From Pseudomonas gessardii (GTDB lineage Bacteria > Pseudomonadota > Gammaproteobacteria > Pseudomonadales > Pseudomonadaceae): DNA of 33,696 nt. Of the stretch, positions 7,836 through 15,092 are shown piece by piece. The notes beneath the pieces were generated by a model. It saw only the letters and a program-made list of their open reading frames with translations. It was not told the DNA's origin and did no database searches. Each line of letters begins with the position of its first letter. Within the stretch, counting starts at the first letter, position 1. Both the position numbers and the translations under genes were made by a program. The stretch is from NCBI RefSeq assembly GCF_001983165.1, contig NZ_MNPU01000061.1, positions 1 through 33,696 on the forward strand. The letters run 5' to 3'.

Positions 7836-8387
7836 TTACTTCTTCTTTTTCGGGGCGATGACCATGATCAGCTGGCGTCCTTCCATCTTAGGATGCTGTT
7901 CGACGGAACCGTACTCCAGCAGGTCAGCTTCAACCCGCTTGAGGAGTTCCATACCCAGCTCCTGGTGGGCCATCTCACGGCCGCGGAATCGCAAGGATAC
8001 CTTGGCCCTGTCCCCATCACTCAGGAAACGTACCAGGTTGCGCAGTTTTACCTGGTAATCCCCTTCCTCCGTCCCTGGACGAAACTTGATTTCTTTAACC
8101 TGGATCTGCTTCTGGTTTTTCTTGGCTGCGGCAATCTGCTTCTTCTTCTCGAAGATCGATTTGCCGTAATCCATCAGCTTGCAGACAGGCGGTACAGCAT
8201 CGGCGGAAATTTCCACCAAATCGAGCTTGGCTTCTTCAGCCTTAAGAAGCGCGTCTTCAATTGACACAATCCCAAGCTGCTCACCCTCAGCCCCAATTAA
8301 CCGAACCTCGCGTGCCGAGATATTCTCGTTGATCGGGGCTTTCGGTGCAGCTCGTTTATCTTGTCTCATTTCACGCTTAATAATAAT
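7836..8387 (-). CDS. infC: Translation initiation factor IF-3 (ATT start)
   Basis: IF-3 binds the 30S subunit, prevents premature 50S joining and proofreads start codons. The 183-aa product has the N-domain (INENISAREVRLIGAEGEQ), a lysine-rich linker (KSIFEKKKQIAAAKKNQKQ) and the C-domain (IKFRPGTEEGDYQVKLRNLVRFL, ending MVIAPKKKK). I place the start at ATT 8385-8387, giving MIIKREMRQDKR. This is the rare start codon used for IF-3 autoregulation in E. coli, and I recall the same N-terminus from other Pseudomonas IF-3 sequences. The first in-frame ATG is at 8369 and would give 177 aa. The ATT shares its first base with the thrS stop codon. GGAG lies very close upstream, inside the end of thrS. 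Confidence 0.96.
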   Translation of the reverse strand: MIIKREMRQDKRAAPKAPINENISAREVRLIGAEGEQLGIVSIEDALLKAEEAKLDLVEISADAVPPVCKLMDYGKSIFEKKKQIAAAKKNQKQIQVKEIKFRPGTEEGDYQVKLRNLVRFLSDGDRAKVSLRFRGREMAHQELGMELLKRVEADLLEYGSVEQHPKMEGRQLIMVIAPKKKK

Positions 8388-10309
8388 TACTCCGAATCTG
8401 GGCGACCACGCCGGGAAACCGCTTGCGCGAGGAACTCAGCGAACTGGGCGACGGGCATCGAGCCCAGGTCAGCACCTTCGCGAGTACGCACAGCGACAGT
8501 CTGCATCTCGACTTCCCGATCTCCGATAACCAAAAGATAGGGAACCTTGAGCAAAGTATGCTCGCGGATTTTAAAGCCGATCTTTTCATTTCTCAAGTCG
8601 GACTTGGCACGAAATCCGCTTTCGTTGAGTGTTTTTTCAACTTCAGCGGCAAAATCGGCCTGTTTATCAGTGATATTCATGATCACTGCCTGGGTCGGAG
8701 CCAGCCACGCAGGGAACGCGCCCTCGTAGTGCTCGATCAGGATCCCGACGAACCGCTCGAACGAGCCGAGGATCGCCCGGTGCAACATAACCGGGTGTTT
8801 ACGGCTGTTGTCTTCGGAGACGTATTCGGCTCCCAGACGGATCGGCAGGTTAAAATCGAGCTGCAAGGTACCACATTGCCAGACACGGCCAAGGCAATCT
8901 TTCAGCGAAAATTCGATTTTAGGACCGTAGAAGGCCCCCTCACCCGGTTGCAGATCGTACGCAAGGCCCGCGCTATCTAGCGCTGCGGCCAGTGCAGCTT
9001 CGGCGCGATCCCACAGCTCGTCGGAGCCAACGCGTTTTTCCGGACGAGTGGACAGCTTCATCTCGACCTCGGTAAAGCCGAAATCGCGATAGACGTCCAT
9101 GGTCAGCTTGATGAACGCAGCGGATTCGGCCTGCATCTGCTCTTCGGTGCAGAAGATGTGGGCGTCGTCCTGGGTGAAGCCGCGCACACGCATAATGCCG
9201 TGCAGCGCACCCGATGGCTCGTTACGGTGGCAGGCACCGAACTCGGCCAGGCGCATCGGCAGCTCGCGGTAGCTTTTCAAGCCCTGATTGAACACTTGCA
9301 CGTGGCACGGGCAGTTCATCGGCTTGATAGCGTAGTCGCGGCTTTCCGACTCGGTGGTGAACATATTGTCGGCGTAGTTGGCCCAGTGCCCGGATTTCTC
9401 CCACAGGCTGCGGTCAACCACCTGCGGCGTCTTGATCTCCAGGTAGCCGTTTTCACGTTGCACCTTGCGCATGTACTGCTCAAGCACCTGGTACAGGGTC
9501 CAGCCGTTCGGGTGCCAGAACACCATGCCCGGCGCTTCTTCCTGGAGGTGGAACAGGTTCAGGCGCTTGCCGATCTTGCGGTGGTCGCGCTTCTCGGCTT
9601 CTTCGATACGCTGGATGTAGGCCGCCAGCTGCTTCTTGTCAGCCCAGGCGGTACCGTAGACCCGTTGCAGTTGCTCGTTTTTCGCATCGCCGCGCCAGTA
9701 GGCGCCGGACAGCTTGGTCAGCTTGAACGACTTGAGGAAGCGCGTGTTCGGCACGTGCGGGCCACGGCACATGTCGACATATTCTTCGTGGTAATACAGG
9801 CCCATGGCCTGTTCGTCCGGCATGTCTTCCACCAGACGCAGCTTGTAGTCCTCGCCACGGGCGGTGAACACGTCGATCACTTCGGCGCGCGGCGTGACTT
9901 TCTTGATGACGTCGTAGTCTTTCTCGATCAGCGCATGCATGCGCGCTTCGATGGCCGCCATGTCGTCCGGCGTAAAAGGACGCTCGTAGGCGATATCGTA
10001 ATAGAAGCCTTCGTCGATGACCGGGCCGATCACCATCTTCGCGGTGGGGTACAGCTGCTTGACCGCATGGCCAATCAGGTGTGCGCAAGAGTGGCGAATG
10101 ATCTCCAGCCCCTCTTGATCCTTGGGCGTGATGATTTGCAAGGTGGCGTCGCTGGTGATCAGGTCGCTGGCGTCAACCAGCTTGCCGTCGACCTTGCCGG
10201 CCACGGTGGCCTTGGCCAGGCCTGCACCAATGGATGCGGCGACCTCGGCTACGGAAACCGGATGATCGAATGAACGTTGACTGCCGTCGGGAAGAGTAAT
10301 AGTTGGCAT
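8387..10309 (-). CDS. thrS: Threonyl-tRNA synthetase
   Basis: A 640-aa class II synthetase that charges and proofreads tRNA-Thr. Domains in order: TGS (about residues 1-61; PTITLPDGSQRSF), the editing domain (HSCAHLIGHAVKQLYP and the DMCRGPHVPNT motif), the catalytic core (MNCPCHVQVF; GACHRNEPSGALHG; RGFTQDDAHIF; MLHRAILGSFERFVG) with the zinc-binding Cys and two His residues, and a C-terminal anticodon-binding domain. The ATG at 10309 follows GGAGG; an in-frame upstream start at 10342 would lie inside the leader hairpin and is rejected. The leader carries two tRNA-Thr anticodon-arm mimics. The stop codon overlaps the infC ATT start by one base. Confidence 0.99.
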   Translation of the reverse strand: MPTITLPDGSQRSFDHPVSVAEVAASIGAGLAKATVAGKVDGKLVDASDLITSDATLQIITPKDQEGLEIIRHSCAHLIGHAVKQLYPTAKMVIGPVIDEGFYYDIAYERPFTPDDMAAIEARMHALIEKDYDVIKKVTPRAEVIDVFTARGEDYKLRLVEDMPDEQAMGLYYHEEYVDMCRGPHVPNTRFLKSFKLTKLSGAYWRGDAKNEQLQRVYGTAWADKKQLAAYIQRIEEAEKRDHRKIGKRLNLFHLQEEAPGMVFWHPNGWTLYQVLEQYMRKVQRENGYLEIKTPQVVDRSLWEKSGHWANYADNMFTTESESRDYAIKPMNCPCHVQVFNQGLKSYRELPMRLAEFGACHRNEPSGALHGIMRVRGFTQDDAHIFCTEEQMQAESAAFIKLTMDVYRDFGFTEVEMKLSTRPEKRVGSDELWDRAEAALAAALDSAGLAYDLQPGEGAFYGPKIEFSLKDCLGRVWQCGTLQLDFNLPIRLGAEYVSEDNSRKHPVMLHRAILGSFERFVGILIEHYEGAFPAWLAPTQAVIMNITDKQADFAAEVEKTLNESGFRAKSDLRNEKIGFKIREHTLLKVPYLLVIGDREVEMQTVAVRTREGADLGSMPVAQFAEFLAQAVSRRGRPDSE

Positions 10310-10328
10310 GGCGCCTCCTCTCCTAGTG

Positions 10329-10349
10329 GTGACCCCTACCAAAGGTCAC
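10329..10349 (-). promoter_or_regulatory. tRNA-Thr(GGU) anticodon-arm mimic
   Basis: On the minus strand GTGACCT pairs with GGGTCAC (six Watson-Crick pairs and one T-G wobble) around the 7-nt loop TTGGTAG. Loop positions 3-5 are GGT, flanked by T (as U33) and A (as A37), nearly identical to the tRNA-Thr(GGU) loop TTGGTAA. It sits just upstream of the thrS ribosome-binding site. Confidence 0.7.
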
Positions 10350-10404
10350 GTGGGTTGGGATGAGCCAGTACAAGATCCAACACCAGGCCGCTCATTGCTG
10401 AACG

Positions 10405-10423
10405 CCTGCCTTACAGCGGCAGG
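10405..10423 (-). promoter_or_regulatory. tRNA-Thr(UGU) anticodon-arm mimic
   Basis: On the minus strand CCTGCC pairs with GGCAGG around the 7-nt loop GCTGTAA. The loop holds TGT at the anticodon position followed by AA, like the tRNA-Thr(UGU) loop CTTGTAA. It lies about 55 nt upstream of the GGU mimic in the thrS leader. Confidence 0.6.
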
Positions 10424-10658
10424 AGCCTTTCGGCCAACCGATAATCGAACCAGAGTGACTGGAGTTAAACAAAAGAGCCTGGCCAGAAAAAAGCCAGGTC
10501 GCTGATGCTAGCACAGATGAACGGTCAGGGTGCCGCCCCACGGCCGCGCAAAGGCAAACTCCAGGCTTTTACAGGCAAAAGTGAACTTGGGCTGTACGCC
10601 AGGCCTCAAACACACTGAAAATCGCCGTCCGTCATCTCGACTCAAGGAGCATCTAACC

Positions 10659-10970
10659 ATGCGCAGCACCTCGATCTTCGCCCTTGCCGCTTCCCTGGCC
10701 CTGTTCTCGATTGGCGCACAAGCCGCCGCCCCCTCCAACTGGCCTGCCGGTGCCCGGGATGGCTTCGTCCAGGACTGCAGCGCCGCCGCCAGCCAGAACG
10801 TTGATGTCAAAACCGCCAAAGCCCATTGCGAATGCGGCGCGGACAAGATCAACGCGGAATTGAGCACTGCGGAAATCAAAGAACTGATGACCAACAAGAA
10901 CGCCAGCCCGGAGCTTAAAAACAAAGCAGTGGCGGCTATTTCGTCCTGCAAAGTCGTGAAGAAAAAGTAA
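10659..10970 (+). CDS. Small secreted cysteine-containing protein, unknown function
   Basis: A 103-aa protein with a clear Sec signal peptide (RSTSIFALAASLALFSIGAQA, cleavage near residue 23). The mature part of about 80 residues is helical and lysine-rich, with four cysteines (DC, HCEC, SSCK) that could form two disulfides in the periplasm. It ends VVKKK. The start at ATG 10659 follows AAGGAG with an 8-nt spacer; longer in-frame starts would bury the signal peptide and are rejected. I do not recognise a named family, although proteins of this form are common in Pseudomonas. It stands alone, divergent from thrS. Confidence 0.85.
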   Translation: MRSTSIFALAASLALFSIGAQAAAPSNWPAGARDGFVQDCSAAASQNVDVKTAKAHCECGADKINAELSTAEIKELMTNKNASPELKNKAVAAISSCKVVKKK

Positions 10971-10989
10971 GCCAGACAGCCAATCAGAC

Positions 10990-11001
10990 GGCCAATTGGC
11001 C
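10990..11001. repeat. 12-bp palindrome GGCCAATTGGCC
   Basis: A perfect palindrome 20 bp downstream of the secreted-protein gene. It has no T run, so it is a weak terminator candidate at best. Confidence 0.3.
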
Positions 11002-11082
11002 CTGAAAACGGCCTGAAAATCGCCATTTCTCACAATTTACATTGCTTTTACGGCTTTTTTTACCAGTCGACATTTCACGCTA

Positions 11083-11103
11083 AAGCCCCGTAAACCGGGG
11101 CTT
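11083..11103. terminator. GC-rich hairpin between secreted protein and capB
   Basis: AAGCCCCG pairs perfectly with CGGGGCTT around a 5-nt loop. On the minus strand it continues TTTAGC; on the plus strand there is no T run. It probably ends transcription from the upstream small gene or acts on the antisense strand. Confidence 0.5.
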
Positions 11104-11184
11104 ACAGCCAACCACGGCACTGCAGGCAACGCGATTGGTTAGCAAACAGTGCCTTGGGGGGGCTCCCAAGTCGAACATTTCGAC

Positions 11185-11190
11185 TATGAT
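11185..11190 (+). promoter_or_regulatory. Candidate -10 box of the cold-shock gene
   Basis: TATGAT matches the sigma70 -10 box at 5 of 6 positions, but I found no good -35. It is preceded by the inverted repeat TCGAA-CAT-TTCGA. If used, it gives a 5' leader of about 65 nt, in line with the long leaders of cold-shock genes. Confidence 0.35.
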
Positions 11191-11259
11191 ACCCCGGTGT
11201 GCCCAGTTGGCCTGAGCAGCACAGCACTACTGAAAATATATGTTTCTTGGAGATACACC

Positions 11260-11472
11260 ATGTCTAATCGCCAAACCGGCACCGTTAAATGGTTCAACGA
11301 TGAAAAAGGCTTCGGCTTCATCACTCCTCAAGGTGGCGGTGACGACCTGTTCGTACACTTCAAAGCTATCGAAAGCGACGGTTTCAAAAGCCTGAAAGAA
11401 GGCCAAACCGTTTCCTTCGTGGCTGAGAAAGGCCAAAAGGGTATGCAAGCTGCACAGGTTCGCCCAGAGTAA
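11260..11472 (+). CDS. capB: CspA-family cold-shock protein
   Basis: A 70-aa single cold-shock domain, an OB fold that binds single-stranded RNA and DNA and melts mRNA structure. Both RNA-binding motifs are intact: KGFGFITP (RNP1) and DLFVHF (RNP2). The sequence closely resembles CapB/CspA-type proteins of Pseudomonas, so the symbol follows that usage. ATG 11260 is preceded by TTGGAG with a suitable spacer; an in-frame ATG at 11149 would add an unconserved leader and is rejected. A long untranslated leader and a strong terminator frame a single-gene transcript. Confidence 0.95.
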   Translation: MSNRQTGTVKWFNDEKGFGFITPQGGGDDLFVHFKAIESDGFKSLKEGQTVSFVAEKGQKGMQAAQVRPE

Positions 11473-11487
11473 TTTCTGCGCCGATCT

Positions 11488-11518
11488 AAAAAACCCCGTC
11501 CATGTGACGGGGTTTTTT
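11488..11518. terminator. Bidirectional Rho-independent terminator
   Basis: AAAAAACCCCGTC pairs with GACGGGGTTTTTT around the loop CATGT. The A run on one side and T run on the other serve both capB (plus) and the convergent lipoprotein gene (minus). Confidence 0.92.
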
Positions 11519-11544
11519 ATGGCTCAGGCAAAAGCGTTGCGCTA

Positions 11545-11865
11545 TCAACCGCAATTGATGCGGGTAATCACCAGGTTGTCATCGGTGTTGAGGTTCAAGC
11601 GATCAGAGCGGTATTCGAGGGTGACCATATCGTTGGGCTTGAGAATACGTGCATTCTGCGCGCCTGCGCGGGTACGGGCCTGTTCCAGCAGTTGTGGCGA
11701 GGCCTTCTGGCCGATTGCGAACTGCGCAGCCTTCGCTTCGCAGCGCGTATGAACAGGCTCAGCCACGGCCGTGTCTTTGGCTGGCTCAGAGGTACCCGAA
11801 GTGCTGCAACCCGCCAGGACAGCTGCTGCCAACAAAGTACCGAATGATGCGAGCTTCCAAGGCAT
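11545..11865 (-). CDS. I78-family peptidase inhibitor lipoprotein
   Basis: A 106-aa lipoprotein with a lipobox LAGC at the end of a short signal peptide (LASFGTLLAAAVLAGC); the cysteine is followed by STSG. The C-terminal 65 residues match the I78 inhibitor family: FAIGQKASPQLLEQARTRAG, ARILKPNDMVTLEYRSDRLN and the terminal ITRINCG, with two cysteines. Members of this family are thought to inhibit serine proteases; here the target would be periplasmic or at the outer membrane. The ATG at 11865 follows AAGGAGG; an upstream in-frame start is rejected because it would precede the signal peptide. The gene converges on capB. Confidence 0.85.
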   Translation of the reverse strand: MPWKLASFGTLLAAAVLAGCSTSGTSEPAKDTAVAEPVHTRCEAKAAQFAIGQKASPQLLEQARTRAGAQNARILKPNDMVTLEYRSDRLNLNTDDNLVITRINCG

Positions 11866-12013
11866 GAAGCCTCCTTTGATAAAAAATGGACAGAGATCGT
11901 GCGACCGTGATTTGGCCAATTGGTTTCAGAATTGTCACAATTGGCCGTAGGCAAGTCTGCCTGACTCAACACCATGGCCCGATGAATCAATCGTCACCAG
12001 ATATGAATAAGTG

Positions 12014-12319
12014 TCAGTAGATATCGATGTAGTCAAACGACGGCTTCGGCCAGTTCTGCTTCAGCGCATTGAAAATCTGCATCACCCATACCTCATCACT
12101 GGCCGCCACCTTGCCCACATAGCCCGACCCTGCCGCCCAGGTCTCCAGGCGAAACAGCAACCCATCAACCTGCATGCCTCCTACCACGCAGGAAGAAATA
12201 TAGGCGATACCGGCCTTGGTAACCCGTAGCTGGGTGTGCTGATCGTCACTGGCACTGGCAATCATTTGGCGAACGGCTGCCAATGTGAGGTTCTTGGGGT
12301 TGGTCAAATCGATGTGCAC
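12014..12319 (-). CDS. Conserved hypothetical protein, 101 aa
   Basis: A small soluble protein that I do not recognise as a named family. The sequence has a helix (LTLAAVRQMIASAS) and a beta-rich part (TQLRVTKAGIAYISS; GLLFRLETWAAGSGYVG), ending in a tryptophan- and tyrosine-rich tail. There is no signal peptide or membrane segment. The likely start is GTG 12319 (M/VHIDLTNPKN), preceded by CAGGA; longer versions lack a site. It stands between convergent or divergent small genes with no operon partner. Confidence 0.65.
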   Translation of the reverse strand: MHIDLTNPKNLTLAAVRQMIASASDDQHTQLRVTKAGIAYISSCVVGGMQVDGLLFRLETWAAGSGYVGKVAASDEVWVMQIFNALKQNWPKPSFDYIDIY

Positions 12320-12454
12320 GCGGCTTGTCCTGGCAGTTAAACAGAGCACCAGTGTCGCACAGCGCTCCCCTCATGCCTAAGTAGCCGTGCCAAACGCAGC
12401 GCAAAATGGTTAACTCTGCAGGCCAGTCCAGCCTATGCGAGCCGCGAGAACCCG

Positions 12455-12667
12455 ATGACCATCGTTACCATCAATGCCGATATCAAGGCCAAGTGGCCCC
12501 AAGGGCAAAGTTCCTACAGCCCTGGCAGCCCGGAAGAGTTGGCAATCATCGGCATAGACCTGCTGGTCAAGGAGCTGGGCACCCAGGCCGCGCAAGCCTT
12601 TATCAGCCAGGTATTCGAGAAATACCCGGCCGAGCACATGGGGGTCGAAGACCCCCTGCGCGAATAG
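12455..12667 (+). CDS. Conserved hypothetical protein, 70 aa
   Basis: A small acidic cytosolic protein beginning TIVTINADIKAKWPQG, with a central SPGSPEELAIIGIDLLVKELG segment and a predicted long helix (TQAAQAFISQVFEKY). No transmembrane segment or signal is visible and I do not recognise the family. Codon use fits the surrounding core genome, which supports it being real. The ribosome-binding site is weak (GCGAGAAC). It converges with the nucleoside hydrolase gene 33 bp downstream. Confidence 0.65.
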   Translation: MTIVTINADIKAKWPQGQSSYSPGSPEELAIIGIDLLVKELGTQAAQAFISQVFEKYPAEHMGVEDPLRE

Positions 12668-12700
12668 ACGCCGGCCAGCGAGCGCCGACCGACAAGTGGC

Positions 12701-13729
12701 TTACTTCAGGCGCGCAAGGCGCTCGGTGAGCAGGTCGAAAAAGCCCTGGGCATTGCCGTTTTCCACCCAGAACACATTCTTGTCGTGCTTGAGGCCATCG
12801 TACCAATCGACGATGGTCTGGCCGAAGGTCGGGCCTTCACGGCTATCGACCACCATATTGGCCTGGCGCCCGGTAAACAGCTCAGGCTTGAGCAGGTAAG
12901 CGATCACAGTGGCATCGTGCACCGGGCCACCCGACATACCGTAGTGCTCCATATCGCCCTTGACGTATTCGTTGAGAATATCGCCGACCACTTTGCTGGC
13001 ATTGTTCTTCAGGTCAGCGATTTTCTGCAGGCGCGCTTCGCTGGTGAGGATCTTGTGGGTCACATCCAGCGGCAGGTAGGTCAGCTTGACGCCACTTTTA
13101 AGCACGATTTCAGCCGCCACCGGATCAGCAAACAGGTTGAACTCGGCCACCGGCGTAATATTGCCGCCATTGAAGTGCGCGCCGCCCATGACCACCACTT
13201 CCTTGATGCCCTGGGTGATATGTGGCGCCTGGGTCAGCGCCAGCGCCAGGTTGGTCTGTGGGCCGAGCATGGCAATGGTGATGCTATGGGGCTTGGCGGT
13301 GCTCAAGGTCTTGATCAGGTAGTCGACCGCATTGCCTTCGGCCAGGCCTTTTTTCGGCTCGTGCACGGTGACACCGGAAATGCCTTCCTTGCCATGGATG
13401 TTCTCGGCATAGATCGGCGTGCGCAGCAACGGCTGCGGCGCGCCGGCATACACGGGGATCTCTTCGCGCCCTGCCCACTCACGGGCCAGGCGCGCATTAC
13501 GCGAGGTCTTGTCCAGCCGCACGTTGCCGGCCACGGTGGTCAATGCCCGAATGTCCAGCTCCTGCGGCGACGCCATCGCAAACAGCAACGCCACTACGTC
13601 ATCAGCGCCCGGATCGGTATCAATGATCAGGTCGATTTTTTCCGCCGCCTGGGCGCTTGCAGCAGTTAGCACGGACAAAAGCAGCACACTCCGAAACAGA
13701 TGTCGCAAGGTTGGGGTTCTACGTTGCAT
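12701..13729 (-). CDS. Secreted nucleoside hydrolase
   Basis: A 342-aa inosine-uridine-preferring nucleoside hydrolase that splits ribonucleosides into base and D-ribose. A Sec signal peptide (LFRSVLLLSVLTAASAQA, cleavage near residue 28) sends it to the periplasm. The calcium-binding aspartate cluster DTDPGADDVVALLFA follows directly, and the family patterns GPQTNLALAL, VVVMGGAHFNGGNITP, EFNLFADPVAA and PVHDATVIAYLL are intact. It is the last gene of the ribose operon, 28 bp after rbsD with AAGGAG upstream of its ATG. The context says it supplies ribose to the RbsBAC importer. Specificity (purine, pyrimidine or both) cannot be read from the sequence. Confidence 0.93.
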   Translation of the reverse strand: MQRRTPTLRHLFRSVLLLSVLTAASAQAAEKIDLIIDTDPGADDVVALLFAMASPQELDIRALTTVAGNVRLDKTSRNARLAREWAGREEIPVYAGAPQPLLRTPIYAENIHGKEGISGVTVHEPKKGLAEGNAVDYLIKTLSTAKPHSITIAMLGPQTNLALALTQAPHITQGIKEVVVMGGAHFNGGNITPVAEFNLFADPVAAEIVLKSGVKLTYLPLDVTHKILTSEARLQKIADLKNNASKVVGDILNEYVKGDMEHYGMSGGPVHDATVIAYLLKPELFTGRQANMVVDSREGPTFGQTIVDWYDGLKHDKNVFWVENGNAQGFFDLLTERLARLK

Positions 13730-13757
13730 GACGCACTCCTTGTCACTGTGGGAAAAA

Positions 13758-14156
13758 CTAGAAAGTCACGCCAGACACCAGCGCGATATTGCAGTAGGGC
13801 TGGCACTCGCCAGTACGCACCACCGCGCGCGCCTTGTGGCTGAGCGATTTGAACGCTTCATGACTGAGCAGATGGCGCTCACCCAACTCGCCATCCAGCG
13901 CGTTGAGACCAGCCAGGGCCGGCGGCTGCCGGAGCAGGATTTCCTCGGCCAATACGTGGCTTTCAACCTGCATCTCGCTGAGCACCACGCGCAGGGTGCT
14001 GATGAAATCGGGGATGCCCTGGGTCAGCGCCAGATCGATCAATTCCACACCCGGCGGCACCGGCAGGCCGGCATCGCCGATCACCAGGATGTCGCCATGC
14101 CCCAGGGAGGCGATCAGTCGCGACAGGGCAATATTGAGCAGGGGCGTCTTTTTCAT
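13758..14156 (-). CDS. rbsD: D-ribose pyranase
   Basis: A 132-aa cytosolic enzyme that interconverts the beta-pyranose and beta-furanose forms of D-ribose, supplying the furanose used by ribokinase. Family features: the N-terminal LLNIALSRLIASLGHGD with the catalytic histidine, ILVIGDAGLPVP, and the C-terminal ARAVVRTGECQPYCNIAL. Length is slightly below the usual 134-139. Its ATG overlaps the rbsK stop as ATGA, so translation is coupled. Confidence 0.97.
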   Translation of the reverse strand: MKKTPLLNIALSRLIASLGHGDILVIGDAGLPVPPGVELIDLALTQGIPDFISTLRVVLSEMQVESHVLAEEILLRQPPALAGLNALDGELGERHLLSHEAFKSLSHKARAVVRTGECQPYCNIALVSGVTF

Positions 14157-15070
14157 GGGTGAACAAAGCCTTGAACGTCGTGCAACGTAGGAATAGAGGG
14201 TTGCGCCCCGGCACGGGTGACCGACAGGGCCGCCGCAACCTGGCCAAAACGGATGGCCTCGGCCTCGCTCTGGCCGTTGGCCAGCGCTGCCGCAAAGCCG
14301 CCGACAAAAGTGTCGCCCGCCGCCGTGGTATCCACGGCCTGGACCTTGGGCGCCAGCAGATGCTCGAAACCCCGGCCATCGGCGAGCAGCGCGCCCTGCG
14401 AGCCAAGAGTCACGATCACCTTGCCCGCCCCGGCTTTTAGCAGATGAGTGGCCGCGACCCTCGCCGCGTCCAGGGAATCCACCGGTACGCCGCTCAAGGC
14501 CGACGCTTCGCTTTCGTTGGGGATCAGGTAATCGATGGCGGCGTACCAGTCTGCCGGCAATGGGCCGCTGGCCGGCGCCGGGTTGAGGATCACCGTCTTG
14601 CCCAATTCGCGACCGCGCTTGAGGGCATAGCCCACGGTGTCCATGGGCACTTCTAACTGGCAGACAATCACCCTGGCCGCCTGCAGCACCGCATCGAACG
14701 CCAGCAGCGAGGCAGGTGTCAGTTGGCCATTACTGCCAGCCACAATCACGATCGCATTCTGGCTGCTGTCATCGACCACAATCAGCGCGACGCCACTGGA
14801 GCCCTGCACCTCACTGACGGCCTGGCAGTCAATACCTTCAACCACCAACGCATCGCGCAACTGCGCGCCATAGGCATCGCTGCCCACGCAGCCGATCATT
14901 GCCACCTCAGCACCGAGACGCGCCGCCGCGACCGCCTGGTTGGCGCCCTTGCCGCCCGGGACAGTGGCAAACGACTGGCCGACCAGGGTCTCACCGGCAC
15001 GGGGCAGCCGGCTGGCCCGGGTCACCAGGTCCATGTTCAGGCTGCCTACTACCACTACTGTTGCTGGCAT
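14153..15070 (-). CDS. rbsK: Ribokinase
   Basis: A 305-aa PfkB-family kinase that phosphorylates D-ribose to ribose 5-phosphate with ATP. Both PfkB signatures are present: the N-terminal GGKGANQAVAAARLG (substrate site) and the C-terminal DTTAAGDTFVGGFAAALANG, whose GAGD-like AAGD carries the catalytic aspartate and anion hole. SLNMDLV near the start is typical of ribokinases. It lies 22 bp after rbsR and overlaps rbsD by 4 bp. Confidence 0.97.
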   Translation of the reverse strand: MPATVVVVGSLNMDLVTRASRLPRAGETLVGQSFATVPGGKGANQAVAAARLGAEVAMIGCVGSDAYGAQLRDALVVEGIDCQAVSEVQGSSGVALIVVDDSSQNAIVIVAGSNGQLTPASLLAFDAVLQAARVIVCQLEVPMDTVGYALKRGRELGKTVILNPAPASGPLPADWYAAIDYLIPNESEASALSGVPVDSLDAARVAATHLLKAGAGKVIVTLGSQGALLADGRGFEHLLAPKVQAVDTTAAGDTFVGGFAAALANGQSEAEAIRFGQVAAALSVTRAGAQPSIPTLHDVQGFVHP

Positions 15071-15092
15071 ACATCAATACTCATCAATTCGT

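Larger units (their letters stand above)
10310..10507 (-). promoter_or_regulatory. Structured thrS leader with tRNA-Thr mimic hairpins
   Basis: This stretch upstream of thrS holds no gene. On the minus strand it contains several hairpins: CCTGGC/GCCAGG (10478-10498), CCAG/CTGG near 10450, GGCC-GAAA-GGCT near 10430, and the two anticodon-like arms listed separately. In E. coli the ThrRS enzyme binds tRNA-like domains in its own leader and blocks ribosome binding. The arrangement here suggests the same mechanism. No clear sigma70 promoter could be assigned by eye. Confidence 0.7.

Noticed and set aside
9158..10273. 371-codon plus-strand frame opposite thrS
   Set aside because: Shadow of thrS; the translation is His/Val/Leu-rich without a family match and without a ribosome-binding site.
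10329..10460. Possible tRNA gene in the thrS leader
   Set aside because: Single anticodon-like arms are present but no acceptor, D and T arms; these are leader mimics, not a tRNA.
10478..10498. Hairpin CCTGGC/GCCAGG as a terminator of an upstream minus-strand gene
   Set aside because: There is no minus-strand gene upstream, only the antisense of the small secreted protein; it is more likely part of the thrS leader.
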